Assembly (NCBI RefSeq): GCF_030063195.1
Contig: NZ_JASISS010000026.1
Location: forward strand, 1 to 42,489
Length of the DNA: 42,489 nucleotides
DNA from: Cryobacterium sp. PH31-AA6
Lineage (GTDB): Bacteria > Actinomycetota > Actinomycetes > Actinomycetales > Microbacteriaceae
Direction of reading: 5' to 3'
Positions 41,914-42,489 of this stretch are shown here, piece by piece. The translations under genes and the position numbers were made by a program. Every line of letters starts with the position of its first letter. The first letter of the stretch is position 1. The notes below the pieces were generated by a model that was given only the letters and a program-made list of their open reading frames with translations, did not search any database and was not told where the DNA came from.

Positions 41914-42288
41914 TGCCCTATCTGTCCCCGGCTACTCCCGGAACGCCAAGCCCAGCAATATGTTTGGCGTACTCGGCAGGCGCGCACGCAGCACGAGTAT
42001 TCGCGCCTCGGCAGCCAACGAACCGAGCCGCTGGCTTGACCTTCACGAAAGGGCGGACCGACATCTCGGCGCGAGCCGGCCCTCTCCTCGCTACGGGCAA
42101 GGCATTCTTCTCTCCTTGCAAAGGTGAAGAACTGACCTGCGCTGTAGTGTGAAATCGACTCTCTACGACAGCTTGGGGGAGCGCTCGCAATGAATCCTGG
42201 CCCACCAGGGGGATGCGTGTTGGAGACCGGAGTCCACGTCCGTAACTGCTCGCAGAAGGGCGGAGCCGGCCGTCGTAGACGCGGTCTG

Positions 42289-42370
42289 GACAAACTCGAC
42301 CACCGAACCGAAGTCAGGAAGCCGGGACTCGACAGGATCGACCACCGCGGGGGACAGGAGGCGGGTCTCG
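42289..42370. repeat. Intergenic TCGACCACCG repeats next to the IS end
   Basis: GACAAACTCGACCACCG (about 42290) and GACAGGATCGACCACCG (about 42331) recur, followed by GGGTCTCGAT at 42363. These resemble the GGTCTCGAC...CTCGACCACC intergenic repeat of this family; the IS110-type element starts just after the last part. Confidence 0.5.
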
Positions 42371-42385
42371 ATGCTCCTATTGATG

Positions 42386-42489
42386 TCAAGCGGCGATTTG
42401 GGTTGGGGTGTGGCGTTGTTGGATGGCGTTGAGGATGGGGAAGATTTCTCGGGCGAGGTAGCGTTTGAGTAGGCGCATGGCGTCGCGTT
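42386..42489 (-). mobile_element. IS110-family transposase, C-terminal end, cut by window
   Basis: Reading the minus strand gives RDAMRLLKRYLAREIFPIL, then NAIQQRHTPTQIAA and a TGA stop at 42386. The xALRxLKRxLAR-x-F/Y-xLL pattern matches the C-terminus of IS110/IS116/IS902 (DEDD) transposases. The sequence after the stop (TTGACATCAATAGGAGCATC on the minus strand) resembles the right ends of actinobacterial IS110 elements. Only 33 codons lie in the window, so family call is moderate and intactness cannot be judged. Confidence 0.65.

Larger units (their letters stand above)
40499..42385. other. 1.9-kb gene-poor region with parS sites and repeats
   Basis: No convincing gene is seen on either strand; open frames are short and low-complexity. 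GC drops around 40680-40870. It carries three parS sites, a tandem ~90-bp duplication (41461-41640), a GAAAAC/GTTTTC hairpin (40734-40750), and repeats of the TCGACCACCG type (42290-42347). In relatives parB-parA-rsmG on the minus strand come next, so this is the convergent gap before parB, here enlarged and interrupted by an IS110-type element. Confidence 0.6.

Noticed and set aside
41918..42205. A 95-residue minus-strand frame in the parS region
   Set aside because: No family match and no ribosome binding site; considered as a parB remnant, but the sequence has no ParB motif.
1..42489. CRISPR array, defence island or prophage
   Set aside because: No regularly spaced repeats with spacers, no cas, restriction, integrase or phage structural genes; the only holin-named protein is a common chromosomal membrane protein.

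Overview
The window is high-GC actinobacterial chromosome. It is dense, full of GTG starts and 1-8 bp start/stop overlaps, and has no phage genes. Gene content and order (dnaB-rplI-rpsR-ssb-rpsF, then pcnA, a DUF6049 protein, murJ, trxB, trxA, an aminotransferase and a Ddl-like ligase, then parS sites) place the right half beside the replication origin of a Micrococcales member, most likely Microbacteriaceae. The assignment rests on synteny and protein style; no 16S or database search was possible.

Layout. 1-8.5 kb: accessory envelope and stress genes: a GlsB-like membrane protein, a DinB-fold protein, a lipoprotein of the serine beta-lactamase/PBP fold that has lost its catalytic motifs, two small membrane proteins, a PIF1-like helicase divergent from a membrane-anchored orphan, and a CopD-CtaG fusion. 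8.5-13.9 kb: HU, then a zinc block: the cysteine-poor ribosomal proteins rpmB-rpmG-rpsN, and a zinc ABC importer (znuA, znuC, two permeases) ending in zur, with a good Zur box at the znuA start. 13.9-18.7 kb: one operon of hisC-type aminotransferase plus branched-chain 2-oxoacid dehydrogenase E1alpha/E1beta/E2. 18.7-24 kb: a holin-fold membrane protein, an alpha/beta hydrolase with a WXG100-like partner, a low-Mr phosphatase overlapping purB, and two membrane proteins. 24-26.9 kb: three-gene proton-translocating transhydrogenase. 27-30.7 kb: dnaB and the rpsF-ssb-rpsR-rplI operon, separated by a leader with DnaA-box-like sites. 31-40.5 kb: pcnA divergent from DUF6049-murJ, then trxB-trxA under a near-perfect SigR/SigH-type promoter, an aminotransferase and a Ddl-like ligase. 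40.5-42.4 kb: a gene-poor stretch with three parS sites and a ~90-bp tandem duplication, closed by the end of an IS110-family transposase that runs off the window.

How it fits together: the zinc importer, Zur and zinc-free ribosomal protein forms suggest adaptation to zinc limitation; the four zinc-ribbon-type ribosomal proteins present (S14, S18, L28, L33) all lack the ribbon cysteines. The right half holds replication, translation, cell-wall export, thiol redox and chromosome partition loci. I did not find a clear new defence or mobile system. The strongest leads are the dead serine-hydrolase lipoprotein, the WXG-like/hydrolase pair, and the parS/repeat/IS110 region.
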